This document shows positions 21,447 to 32,693 of a stretch of DNA of 64,000 nt, piece after piece. Numbering within the stretch: the stretch's first letter is position 1; every line of letters starts with the position of its first letter. Below the pieces are notes generated by a model. That model worked only from the letters and a program-made list of their open reading frames with translations. It searched no databases and was not told the DNA's origin. The position numbers and the translations under genes were made by a program. The stretch is from Setomelanomma holmii (Eukaryota > Ascomycota > Dothideomycetes > Pleosporales > Phaeosphaeriaceae), in NCBI GenBank assembly GCA_010015745.1, contig ML978266.1:1-64000 (forward strand), read 5' to 3'.

Positions 21447-21749
21447 ATGTTCTTCGACGCATTCAAAACGTCAGCAAACGGTACGTCAAGCGCCTTCTCT
21501 CTATCTGTCGGGAGTATGATTCGGGTTTTACTATGACTTGTCTGCTCACTCAACGTAGACACGGTCGTCTCAGCCGCATCTGATCCGGAACTATCATGGA
21601 ATACTGCAGCCATTATTGCCACCGCCATAATTCTTGTTGCCGGATTTTCGTCCAGTCTTCCTGTGCGAAGGATATTTGCTAGGAAGGTTAGAACGCTAGC
21701 TCATGTAGATGGTGGTGCAGAGATGGACCAGGAACTCGAAACGTTCTAA
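21447..21749 (+). CDS. possible family copy 3, truncated small membrane protein (two exons)
   Basis: Exons are 21447-21480 and 21559-21749, giving 74 residues. As in copies 1 and 2, exon 1 ends after an Asn codon plus one G and exon 2 completes Asp-Thr, so the sequon N-D-T is split by a phase-1 intron. The head is MFFDAFKTSAN rather than MATN. A hydrophobic span (AAIIATAIILVAGF) follows SWN, comparable to SWS/N-EA in the other copies. The protein then ends with a basic and an acidic segment; the GW-D-RRYQQE block of exon 3 is absent. Similarity to copies 1 and 2 is weak outside the intron position, the sequon and the span, so this may be a diverged or truncated member, or coincidence. Confidence 0.42.
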
Positions 21750-23156
21750 TGTTCGCAGACGAAGGTTTTTTAGCACCCCACCTCATGAGCTTGCCAAATT
21801 GGTGGACAAAGATACAGTTCGACAAACGCAACATGTAACGGTACGGAGGGGGAGGACTGCGCTGAATTGACTATCTGAGGTGGGCAGAACTGCTTATATA
21901 CATGGCCGTACATGAGCTATCCCAACTCGTACTAGAGTGGATCTGGGCAAGGTCCAAACCGTTACACAACAGCACACTTGAACTGAAATGGTGCGGCGGA
22001 GCTGTTGCCACAAAGCCGGTTTGCAAGCGCCGGAGTCAAAATTTCCTGCTTCGAGCAGCTTTTAATAGCTTCACTGGAGTGTTACCAGAATAAATATTGT
22101 ATAACCGGCCTTTCAAGAGTCTAAGAGAGGAAGGATGACATGTGTGAAGCTAGAACGGCAGTACTAAGGCAACTCTAGAAGTTTTCAGTATCCATGTACC
22201 ATCTCAAACTCTCTGCAGCAAAAATGCTCGAATTCTCGCTAATAACAGATCTGCTCACTGAGCCCGATCGCCGATATCACTCAATACTTCCAAGGTTATC
22301 ATGCTAGACCGACAAAGAAACACAAGCGCGGTAGAATCAACCAATTACAACGGACCGTTAGCAACAACCATGTAATCTCAGCGTAAAACAGCCGCTCGGT
22401 TGAAGGCGGCTGCGGATCCTGTGTGCCGTCCCCCAAGTCATCGCGACGCCTCTCCTATGGAACGATCTCTGTGAGTGGTTAGCGTGAGGACATGGACAGT
22501 TAGTACAAATGAATGACACGCCGCTACGAGCTTCCCCGTAGCCGCTGGAGCAATTAGTGTCAGGTCAGAGACGTTGGTGTACAGCCCAGCCCAAGCCTCA
22601 GCATGCCAATGGCGGTTGTACCACGCTCAACAGCGAGGGGTCATCGGCAAGGGGTCTTTGACGTTTACCAAATATGATGTAACCCTATGTTCACATGATC
22701 AATCTTAGATGCGATTTGGCCGAGTACCAGCATCGTCCTCTGTGGTGACCTTTTAGCTCCAATGCCAGCCGGCGGACAGGTGTTCACAGTGTCCCTCGCC
22801 ATTCCACGAGGTTTTTGCAACGTTCAAAGCTCCAAGATTTATCTCTGCTTCGAGTAAGACCTTCAGAGTCTTGTCAGTGCTTGCACTAGGACTTTTGTCC
22901 AGCTACTCTTTTGGGCAGCAGCCCTCGAACGCTGCGTCAGTGGTCGACACACCTCGTTCACGCTCTGTTATTCCAGTCCCGCCTATCTCTCAGCTGGAAA
23001 GTGCTGCAAATTAGCTCTTTCGCTCCGTATCGGATCACTGCGGCCTTCTCTAAGGACTGAGGCACGTCGTTGACGAACAATCTTGCTGGCGCGAGTGTCT
23101 ATTGATGTAACTGCGTGAGCAGTGTCGGTCGGAGGCTGTGATCAACGATTGTATTG
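21750..23156. other. intergenic, no gene seen
   Basis: 1.4 kb without a recognisable gene, RNA or repeat. Open frames are short and random-looking. Confidence 0.4.
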
Positions 23157-23654
23157 CTATCTGTTGTCGTGTTGTGATTGTGATGTTCCAGGAGCTCTCG
23201 GCTCAGAGGTAAGTGCACTTGCCCATAGGGCAGTGCCTACTACAATAGGATAACATGTGACTTCAGCCACGTGGTTACAATTGACGGCAACTCCAATCAC
23301 GACGGGATTATAAAGAACATTGCTCGTTGATGGCCAAGAGAGGAGAAAGTCACCATAGTGGATACGTCCGTCCACTGCCATCTTCAGTCATGGAAACATC
23401 TTGACAAGCCTACAGAGGCTCTCAAAGTCGCACAAGCAAACTGTGCCTTGCTTGTAACCAAGGGGCACCATCCAAGTGTAATATTGGTTGAACAAGGCCA
23501 AGATGAGGTTGTGAAACTGACCATGGATATCTGGTAAAATTGTTGAAATGTTAAGTATACTGTGCAGCCACAACGTCCAATCTAGGCGGCGAATCACTCG
23601 CAAGCTCCAATGAACATGGATGCTCGACTCAGTGACAGTCTGCACAACCCTCAA
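23157..23654 (-). pseudogene. 166-codon reading interrupted by one TGA, unknown family
   Basis: Two neighbouring minus-strand frames, 23654-23388 and 23381-23157, are the same frame separated by a single TGA at 23390-23388. The combined reading has hydrophobic patches (NLILALFNQYYTWMVPLGY; LYNPVVIGVAVN) and several Cys residues. I do not recognise it. It could be a decayed membrane-associated gene, or chance. Confidence 0.25.
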
Positions 23655-24580
23655 CGAGTTTATCTAAAGGAATATGTCACCTGTTACAAGCTCGAGTTAG
23701 ATTATGTCCAGCATTGGAAGCATTAGATATAGTGATGGGCGTAGACATGGCCGCGCTGCCCCCACCCGGGAAGGCCATCACGGGCGGCATGCGTAAGCAA
23801 GGATACCCTTCACATGTGCTTGAAGAGAGCTGAAATTTTTGTAGAGACCGCCATCCGATCGTCCAAGGCGTACGAGTACGGGTACGAAGCTCAGGACGCT
23901 GCTCAAGAATGGGACGAGCTCTTCTTGTCAATGGGGCAAAGTTGAGAAGAATCGTGTCGTATTGAATCTATGAGGAAGAGCTATTTAAGTAGGCAGGCGT
24001 GAGCGCTCTGACTCTGAGGTTAAGCACTAGTCCCAATCAGGCAGATCGCGAGGAAAAAGAAAGGACGGAACCTGGGGCAAGTGCCCTCCCAGGCGGGTGC
24101 ACACACCCCGACGGACAGAACCTCCAAAAAATGAAAGGCGTGTGGGATTCCCAGAAGAAGGCGGACGAGTACAAGGCCGATCCGAATGACAAGCCGGCAG
24201 AGAAAGATAAGAAGAAAGAGCTCGAGAAGACACAAGGAAATGCTTGGTCTTATCAAGAAGATTGAGGAGGAGTGGAACAAAGTGAAGGACTGGCAGAAGC
24301 CACCGAACTGGGTTTGAGTCCAAGGTTAACGTGGTTCAGACTTGGCGCGCTGGTGCATAGTGAACGAAGACTCGCATACTTTTCTTGTTCGACTAGTCCA
24401 TCTGGAAAGAGGTGCTTTGAGCTCGATTTTCGGGTTCGCAAACACACAAGACGAATGCGAGCAGTGGAAGATTTTAGATGGTACGATCTATTAGACATCA
24501 AGTCTTGATAATGTTGTATTATCTCATCCGTGACGGTAGTGGTGGTGCTGGAAGGCAAGTTTCGCTACGGTCGCTGTAGA
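23655..24580. other. intergenic with a charged open frame
   Basis: A plus-strand frame at 23999-24265 encodes a Lys/Glu/Asp-rich segment (KKADEYKADPNDKPAEKDKK). A neighbouring frame continues KIEEEWNKVKDWQKPPNW until 24315. Together they could be one frameshifted charged protein, but no start or family is evident. Confidence 0.25.
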
Positions 24581-25240
24581 CTAGGTTGGTTTAGGGGAAC
24601 GACAGTCCTGTATAACGTCCCAAACCTCTTCCAGATCCTGTCCATGTTGCTCATGCCCGACTCGCCGAAGAAGTTCATGCAGCAATGAGTCAGGCGGCCA
24701 CTGCCCGACATCCCAATACATTGCGCAACATGATTTGCCTTTTCTTTCAACGCTTGGTGCGCAATATGTGATCCCTCAGACACCACCATGGTAGCTGTCA
24801 GAATTGTACTTCACATACACTTCGGAATCCAAATTGGCTTGCCAAGCCAATGGTGTCCAAATCACGGCATTCTTCAAGAAACGCATTTGCGCAGTAGCTT
24901 TGGCAAAGCCTTCCAGTAAGGGTCGAAGGCTAGTATCGTTCGGTTTGATCCGAAAACGAGAGCCGCCGCCGCTGCTGCATGGCACGGCGTTATCTCGCAG
25001 TTGATCCATACCCTCGTCATTGTCTGTGATTGAGGGTAATGTGTTCGATTCTCTGGAGCGAGATGATCGATATGTTTGGTGATTTGTCGCGCAGCATGAG
25101 AGTCTTGACACAGTATGACAGCGGCGAGTATCTGCGGCGCAGTTGCTTCAACGTAACGCCCAGGACATGTGCCAAGACGCTACTGAAGTCGCGCTCCGAA
25201 TGACGCGCCCACGCCGCTTTCTATTCTTGCAATTGCACTC
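24581..25240 (-). pseudogene. F-box-type gene relic
   Basis: A minus-strand reading with the feel of fungal F-box-type C-termini. From about 25240 one frame gives RDFSSVLAHVLGVTLKQLRR and SPNISIISLQRIEHITLNH. Around 25025 the reading shifts frame to LRPLLEGFAKATAQM and NAVIWTPLAWQA. A TGA at 24778-24776 follows YHGGV where Trp would fit (TGG to TGA). The same frame then continues ERKGKSCCAMYWDVGQWPPD, LLHELLRRVG and HGQDLEEVWD to a TAG at 24583-24581. The 'W-VG-W-PD..LHEL.R..G..HG..L' pattern is what I associate with fungal F-box-like proteins. Two lesions make it a pseudogene. The 5' part and F-box were not located. Confidence 0.5.
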
Positions 25241-27292
25241 ACTTGAAGTGTCCCTGTATCCGATCTCTCACTGATGTAGCGGCGCAGCAAGAAGATGCGA
25301 TGCACGCTGGGCTGATGCGTATCCCGAATACTGCCATTGGCAAACTTCGTATATCCTCTCTTAGCGACAGGAGCAGCTCTGGAGGCTGGGTCTCTCGGGC
25401 ATTGGATCGTGTATAAGCGCATGTGGAAAAATTGCTTCAGAGCCTGCATAATGTCTTCACACATCCGAACGGAGTTCTACGCGACAATTGACGATTATAC
25501 GCATGGGGTAACGAAGCTTGAAGGCTGCCGACAAAGTTCAACCCGCCACCATGCGAGACGTCCATTGGCTTAACACAGGTGACCTCATGTCGACCTTGAT
25601 GAAACCTGCGGCATATGAGTGCTAGCATCAAATCAAGCCGAAGGAAGAGAGCCCGCTCGCGGTACCAAGACAATTGACCATGGGAGGGGCGCACGAATGT
25701 CGAAGGAGAAAGTCCATTCTGGGCCGGAAAAGAGACGAAATCGCCGTAATGTGTCTCTGATCTTCTGGGTGCCGGCCTGATAGCCTGTTGGATCCCTTCG
25801 ACTATTCTAGCTTCTCAGGCCATTACATTTCTGTGAGAGGGTGCGACGCTCCAGAGGTCGCTTGTATCGCCCTTCGTCGATGGTTATGTCCTGAAAATGC
25901 AGTTCGCTAACGCGCACTCCATGCGAGCGATGAGTGCTTGAAGGATGTAAACTCGGCGCATACAAAGGCTAGGGATTCCCGCGTAATGCTTTGCAGGAGA
26001 TGTCGATGCGAGCAAGCTGGAGAGATAGGATCCGACGAGATTTACATCCTACCACAACGATGTGCGAACTCAACGCAACGCGCTGAAGCCGTGTAGTGCA
26101 GGGAACGTCAGCATCCGGATGCGACGTGGTCTCGAGTGACCGAGAGTCCCTCCCTACGTTTTGAAACTCGAATATGAACTGTGCTGCAATCAGTCGGTGG
26201 TGTGCGCAGGTTGAAAGGGATGGGATAGAGTTCTTCAGGTGGTGTCTCCAGTCGACCTTGCCTTTCCTCGATTAAACTCTTCTAGGCCCAAGCTAGTCCA
26301 CGACAGGCGGCATCCTCAGCCTTGTCTAACCTATTCGGATACTCCTGTCGGCACAGCCGACATCTCGCTACTCATATCGGCAATGTGGCTTGCTGTCGAC
26401 TTTCGAGAGAATCTCACGACTGATTCCGTGATGACGTCTGATGTCAACCTAACAGCTTGACTGGCGAGCATGAAACCCCATTACCTCGCCGAGATGCAGT
26501 AGCAAGAGTTTCGCAGCGTAGCCGACGGAATCGAGCGCATAAAGGCAGGGTGAGGTCCGGTGTGAGTACAGTAACATGACATCTTGCCTTATGGGGTTTG
26601 AGATCGAACCCAGGATCGCCAAATCTCGCCTGGGCTTGCGCTGCAAAAATACGCCCGCATCTCGCTTGTCTTACTGCAATGCACTGGCTGCGCTCCATGG
26701 GGTACGATCCGCCCTGTTAGGGGCATTAGCGGCGCGCGGCGCAAGCGAGGGCAACAGCTCACCAGATTTTGAGCTCTTCCTACATCTCGCAACAAAGCTG
26801 TTCGATAGCAATTAACATCACGATTTCTTTAGAAATGGTACTTCGCAGCACTCACTAACATGCTATGACATCGGCTGACCCATAAATACGACAATGCCAC
26901 CCTCCCGCAGTTAAGGTGGGATTTTCCAAGCCACCAAAAGATTAGTCAAGCCACCACCGAACCCAAGGTAGCCCAGGCCTCGATCAACCCCCATAGCGAA
27001 GTCGCCTGCTGTGCTCGTACGGGCGCTTATCCCTTTTGCGTGTTACATTCAGTTTCGATGCAGGTCGAGGTCCTTAAACAAGCATGAGCAGCACCGCATG
27101 GCTGGGAAAGGAGATGCTTGATCCTTTTGCTTTCCGCCAAGCAGATCCCTACGATGTCAGTACTAACGCTAAGACCAAACTTACTCTAGGGGTCTGTTAT
27201 CGCCGCGTCCTGCTCATCCTCTTGATCTTCTCGGACCCCTCTGTCGCTTGTAGCGTTGTTGTTTTCCTTTCACACGTTCATTACCCTTAGAC
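25241..27292. other. intergenic, no gene seen
   Basis: 2 kb with only short frames on both strands. A 68-codon plus frame at 27084-27290 ends just before the glycosyltransferase start and is probably leader sequence. No tRNA or repeat found. Confidence 0.4.
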
Positions 27293-28731
27293 ATGGTTGT
27301 ACAGATACCGAGCATACTGCAGGGCGCACATCGCCAATATCTTGCAGTCGTCGCTCTTTTTGTAATATGGTCCCTCTTGTATCTGAACCAGTCTTTGCAT
27401 CGGTCGACTGAAGTGGTACTGTCGCAAGGCACCCACCCGAGCTCGAGAAATACGTAAGTCTCCTCGCATCCAGTCTCGAATTAAAATCTGACACTCTAGA
27501 TCTGTGCAAGCAAACTACGAATTGGGCGACGCGATCGCGGCAGTTTTCAAATCGATAAAGGTCCATCCAACCGACAGGTACTATCGCGACTCAAAAGGAA
27601 AGCACTTTGCCGGCGCAAATGGAAATCAATCGACATGGACCGAACCGCTGGGAAAGAGAGTCCTCATCGTCAACGTTGATACACGGGTGCCAACCGGCGA
27701 CAATCAGATCTTGAACCCAAGTGGCAAGATAGACTGGGAATCTGTGCCGTCTTCTGGCACTGGGCTCGTGTCGCATGCGATCGCCAACCACTACTTGTAT
27801 TCCATGATTCACGGTTATGACTATCGGTACTTCCAGGCGGTGAATATGCCCGATCACCACGCAACTTGGATCAAACCGCACATAGTCAAGGATCTTCTGC
27901 CGGATTACGATTTTGTCGTTGTGATAGACGCCGATGCAGTCATTTCACATCCTGAGATTCCGCTGGAATGGATGTTTAATCGTTGGGGCATTGCGAAACA
28001 CACCTCAATGGCTCTTCCTCATGATACAGAGGAGTTCGTTGACGGTAAGCTCACTACTTGAGTCGCAAAACGCTCATGGCTAACAGCTGACAGGCAAATC
28101 GATAAGTACCGACAGTAAGGGCGTCCCGGTTCTCAACTCAGGCTTCATAATCGCCCAAAACAACAACGTAACATTCGAAATGCTCGAGGCATGGGGCAAC
28201 TGCACGACCCAAGTCAGATACCCAGGCTGCGCGCGCTGGAAAGGCGAATGGAGCCATGAGCAGCGCGCCTTCTCCGAATACATACGCTACGACTTCGGCA
28301 AAGTCCCAGGAACCATCGTCGGCATTCCCTGCGACGACGCCATGGGCTACCCGAACTTCAAGGCCGAGAACGAAGCGAAAGGAAACGCAGGAGTGTCCGA
28401 TTGCAACGGCAATTTTATCCGACATTACACGCTGGGCAAGGAACAAGTGCACGCAGGTGGCACGGGGACCGTGGCGCAAGCTCTAGCGGAAGTGCTACAG
28501 AAGAACTTGTTGAGCCAGCAGGACGATATAATAATCAAGGAGACGGAGCCCAGTGCTGTGGCTTGGGAAGAAGAGGAAAAGGCTAAACAACCGTGGGAAC
28601 TTGGCGCGGATGATGAAGAGGATGGCAATGATCCGTATGTGTTGGATCTGCGGAATTCAACAAGGCCTCTGACGGACGATGAATGGGAAGAGGGCATTTC
28701 ATCGTTATTGGAGAGCAAGGTCACGAAATGA
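27293..28731 (+). CDS. type II membrane glycosyltransferase-like protein (three exons)
   Basis: Exons are 27293-27453, 27500-28044 and 28094-28731 (introns 46 and 49 nt, GTAAGT and GTAAGC donors), giving 447 residues. A short basic head is followed by a signal anchor at about residues 17-32 (LAVVALFVIWSLLYL), placing the catalytic part in the Golgi lumen. The core has FVVVIDADAVISHPEIP, a DxD-type metal/nucleotide-sugar site, then LNSGFIIAQNN and WSHEQRAFSEYI. This order is seen in GT34 (GMA12/MNN10) and related nucleotide-diphospho-sugar transferases. The C-terminus is acidic (EEEEKAKQPW, DDEEDG). Donor and acceptor sugars cannot be told from the sequence. It is the only intact gene in the 17-30.5 kb relic zone. 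Confidence 0.82.
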
Positions 28732-28933
28732 TGAATTAAGCAATTTTGAATTCATTTTCGAGGATCTGGATACAAAGTGAGACTTGCGCTGCGCTGAGAG
28801 AGCTTCCATTACATGTTGACATCACATTGTGCTGACCACCTACAAGCGCATTCAATGTCTTAATCATCAGCCTAATTCTTATGATGAATTCGTTACTATC
28901 AGTCGTATGTGAGGATAAGTCCTTCGTCGCCTT

Positions 28934-29760
28934 CTATGGTCGACCCACGCCACAGCCCCACCCTCCCACAATTACTATTTTTGGCCCATTGCCATTATAA
29001 GCAATCAAATTAGCCGCACCCTGACCATCCTGAACACGGGTGGGAGTCGCCAATGCCAATACCCTCGCCTTAATGGCCGAAGCACTCGACAATCCCTCCA
29101 ATCCACGGAGGAAAGAGACAAGTCTAGCAACATGCGGCGAAGCCATGGAGCTTCCCGTCAATGTAGCAGTAGCGGTGTTGGAAGCGTAGTAAGTGGAAAG
29201 AACGCCGGTGACAGTAGCCCAGATATCAACTGCAGGGCCGTAGTTGCATTCCGTCGTGCCAGGGTAGCGATAATCGTCGTTGCGGAGGTTGCCAACACAA
29301 ATGACTTCAGGCGAACGAGCTGGGGAGCGAGTTGAAGCCAAGGTGTTTTGATTGCCGGCTGCGACGACCGCGAGGACGCCTCGATTCCAAGTAGCAGTGA
29401 TGGCGGCATCCCATGTCGTGCTTCCCTGGCCGCCAAGCGACATGTTGATGACGGCGGAGTCTGTACGGCTCTTATCAACGATGTCGTTGACAGCCCATTC
29501 GAAACCGGAAATGACTTGGGAGGCGGTACCCTCGCGACCTTCGAAGACTTTTACGGCAATGAGATTCGTGCGCTTTGCGACGCCATACGGTGCTTCCACC
29601 AATGGTGCCGGCGACGTGAGTTGACCTTGTCAGTGAACCCAATCTCTGTACATTGCGCGTCACTCACCTAATGCTGGATACCCAACACATTTCGACATTG
29701 GTGATACCTGTCTCGAGCAATTGATCTTGCCCGCTCCACATTCTGCTCGTCGTCAGCGGT
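28934..29760 (-). pseudogene. subtilisin-like serine protease (S8, proteinase K type), decayed
   Basis: The 29602-28934 frame has a proteinase K-like core: PYGVAKRTNLIAVKVFEG, VINMSLGGQG, the oxyanion-hole Asn in VVAAGNQN, and the catalytic Ser in TGSSMASPHVA. Upstream the His motif is in a different frame (THVAGTIGG, about 29625-29600); one extra A near 29595 breaks the frame. Where GHGTH is expected the sequence reads STH, so the catalytic His is lost. Further upstream QLLETGI could be the Asp motif with Glu replacing Asp, ahead of a possible intron at about 29667-29625. No inhibitor prodomain or signal peptide was found. An unusual end (GGWGCGVGRP) follows the normal C-terminus. A sequencing error could explain the frameshift but not the missing His. 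Confidence 0.75.
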
Positions 29761-29783
29761 CGCGACTTACACTTGTTGTATAG

Positions 29784-30025
29784 TTATTCACTAGTCGTAT
29801 CGAACGGTAAGTTATATTCCGAATACTTGCCAAACTGCTCGCAGTCGGCTTGGCGGTTGTCATGAATCAGACATGCACCCTGGGCGCATTGGTCGATGGA
29901 TACTAATGCAGACAAGTGTGGTTACATGGCCATAGTCGCATGGATCGTCAGTTGTTTACCATTACTTCGTATTGCTGAAAATGTGTTCCTGAAAAGACCA
30001 AAGGAGAGTAGAAAGCAAAGAACAT
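29784..30025 (-). CDS. possible small secreted Cys peptide, structure uncertain
   Basis: On the minus strand an ATG at 30025 opens MFFAFYSPLVFSG, a plausible signal peptide. Downstream, after a TAG acceptor, 29902-29784 reads SIDQCAQGACLIHD and ADCEQFGKYSEYNLPF before a TAA. The two parts fit the pattern of a small secreted Cys-containing protein, but I could not find a phase-consistent intron joining them. It may be a relic. Confidence 0.25.
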
Positions 30026-30136
30026 GACGGTCGACTTATATGACTGTGCGAGATTACCCGGATGTATTGCATGGTTATACCGCATACATGGCTTTGCTAA
30101 GCTGAGGGTAGCCATTCGAAGAACAACACGTGGCAT

Positions 30137-31047
30137 ATTGGGGTCTTCTAGAAGTGCGTGTAGTTGTAGAGGGTGATTCGATTGACCTTCCTGGCTGCAG
30201 CGCTACTTGCGCACGTGATGTGCAGCTTCATCGTGGCGGTTTGATATGGACCCTGGGTGCCCCACCATGGGCGTGGTGAGCAGCGTGTTCGATGCGTCTG
30301 CCCGTGGCAACTCAAAAACATAGACTGGCAACAGCAGAACGTGCTGACCACTGCCTGTCTTTGTCATTCTGCTAAAAGGCTCTCTCGTAATAGCTGTCGC
30401 CCGATTGGGTGCAGGGCGTGACATGCCACAAAGCTTGATCAATCCAAGCATTCGAATGCAAGCCACAGCGGTAGAGCTTCAGATCGCCTTGTCTCGCGCG
30501 ATGAAACTTCGACTTAAATGTGATGGTGTGGTCTACGAAACCTGCTTCAGTGAGAGCTGATGTGTTGGTGTGCTGACAATCGGAGTAAGCTCCGAGCAAT
30601 AGTGTGTCAGCAGACATCGCCTAAGCAACTTGCGGAAATTGCACCCAAAGTGGCTCATGATGGTCTACACGCCATTGTTGGAGTTCGTTACAGCAGGCAG
30701 ATGTTCTGTGAGGACGTGACCCTGATGCAAGGACCGATCCGGAGATTGGTGCTAACGGCATTGAGCAAATTCGTATCGACCCGCGATAGATGACATCACT
30801 TGCAGGGATGGCACGTGTACCTTGCAGCCAAAACAACCAACAACCTGCCCAATGCTGTAGATGAAACCTGCTGGGGTGATTACCACCAAACAGTGGCGCA
30901 TTTCTCCTGCTATTGCTCCTCTTCTCCTTCCGTCCTTGTGCCTCCTTCGCCTACCCAGTCTGTCGTTGTGGTATTCTTTTTCTGTCACTCTGGCCTGAAT
31001 ATATACGCGTCGGCCCCCTTCTCATCAACTGCGCATCAACATACGAT
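30137..31047. other. intergenic, upstream of App1-domain gene
   Basis: 0.9 kb. Minus-strand frames at 30617-30372 and 30466-30203 are somewhat protein-like (FKSKFHRARQGDLKLYRCG; VLLLPVYVFELPRADASN) but overlap in different frames, with no domain or splice signals. The last about 100 bp before 31048 are pyrimidine-rich, typical of fungal promoters. Confidence 0.35.
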
Positions 31048-32693
31048 ATGGCGCCAACAAGGACATCGCAGCGCGCGCTGCTGCTCAGCGCAACGTTGGG
31101 CCTCGTGAACGCGGTAGCTCTGCCAGAACGGACGCCTGAGCCCGCAAGAATCGAAGTTCGCGCTCCCATCGTCACACCCGCGGCTATCCGGTTCGACAGC
31201 AGGCACAGCTATCTGGAGAAGAAGGACATCCTCGATAACATCAAGAGTGGTCTTGCTGGTGTGGAGCAATCGTGGGCAAGCGTTCTTGGCTCAGCTCTAC
31301 CAAGCTTCTTCACTGAAGGTAAGCATGCGCTACCAAGCGGATTCGGCCCGCTCGTCGCCCTGGCAAGGCTTGTGTGCTAACAGCGATTCCAGGTGTTCCC
31401 GGCTGGTTCGAAAATCTGCCCACGGGCTCCCAAGTTCAATCGAGCCTCGGCGTCAGCAGCAGCGATCTAGCTGCGCTCCCCACCCAAGTCCTCAATGTTC
31501 CTCCGTACGCCAATTGGACCGAGCAGGGCTGGAATGTCCGCCTCCACGGCAATGTCTACAAGATTCCGAATGTTTCTCAAAGCAAGATTGACGATCTGGC
31601 AAATGTGTTCCTGATTGACACATCAGTGGACAAGCTTCCTGCCGACGAGCAGGCGAACGCGCGGAACCTCACTCGCTCCATCTTCATCGTCCAGCAAGGC
31701 GATGTGAATGTCTCCATGTCCCTGGAACCAGCGCCATCGCAAGGTGGTGACGGTGAGCCTGGTGGTGGCAACTCGATTCCCGCGACCGGAGGTGTACAGA
31801 ACATCACGCTGCCATACGAGACCACACCCGAGGGCGATTTCGACGTATTTGTGCCTATCAAGTCGAATGGTCTGCTTCGCGGCAACGAGACCAACAACGT
31901 ACAAAGAATGAACGTGTATACCAACGGCACGCTGACTGGTAATGCTACCGCCTTCCTCGTACCCCCAACGGGTATTACCTTCATCTCAGACATCGACGAC
32001 ATCCTACGCGTGACTAAGATCTGGGATCCCAAAGAAGGCCTCATCAACTCCTTCGCGAAGAACTTCACGCAATGGATGAACATGCCGAGCATTTACGGCA
32101 ACTGGTCCCGCACGCTACCCAACAATACGCACTTTCACTACTTGACAACGACCCCTGAGCAAGCAACGCGCAACTACATGGACTTCATCTACAAGACATA
32201 TCCTGGTGGCTCGTTCGACACTCGTCCTCTCAACTTCTCCGACATCAAGGCTACCCTGTCCATCCGCATGTTCCTCCTTCAGAAAGTGTTCGCAACCTTC
32301 CCTACGCGCAAATTCGTTCTTGTCGCAGACACTTCCAATAGCGATGTTATGAGCGACTACCCGCAGCTCGCTCACGACTTTCCGAATCAAGTGCAGTGCA
32401 TTTTGCTGCGCAACACTTCAGCAACTGACTCCTCCATGTGGTTCCCCTACAACACCGAAGGTTTCAAGGGCCTTAACAACAAGAGCTACATGTTCTTCCG
32501 CACGCCAGATGATCTCACTAATTTGGACATCGCCGCTGGCCAGTGCCTCAACACCACTTTCGCGCAAAATGTTACTTTCGACAGGCAGACGGATGGCCGG
32601 TTCAGCCTCCGCAGCGCCGGTGGTAAACTGCAAGGCAGTGCGACGGTCAGTTTCATCGTGGCGCTGGTCGCTGCCATGTTCATGACACTATGA
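31048..32693 (+). CDS. secreted/GPI-anchored App1-type phosphatidate phosphatase domain protein (two exons)
   Basis: Exons are 31048-31318 and 31393-32693, with a 74-nt intron (GTAAGC donor, CTAAC branch site), giving 523 residues. The N-terminal ALLLSATLGLVNAVA is a signal peptide with a likely cut after it. The middle part carries the App1/DUF2183 catalytic region: FISDIDDIL, the DxDx HAD-type nucleophile motif at about residue 290, then FHYLTTTP and KFVLVADTSNSDVMSDY. Several N-x-S/T sites lie in and before this domain. The C-terminus is a hydrophobic tail (VSFIVALVAAMFMTL) preceded by small residues, as in GPI-attachment signals. Yeast App1 is an actin-patch Mg-dependent phosphatidate phosphatase inside the cell, so this extracellular architecture is a different setting. 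Activity is inferred from the motif only. Confidence 0.85.

Noticed and set aside
30203..30617. Two overlapping minus-strand frames as a small gene
   Set aside because: Protein-like patches occur in two different frames with no splice site or single-base explanation I could defend.
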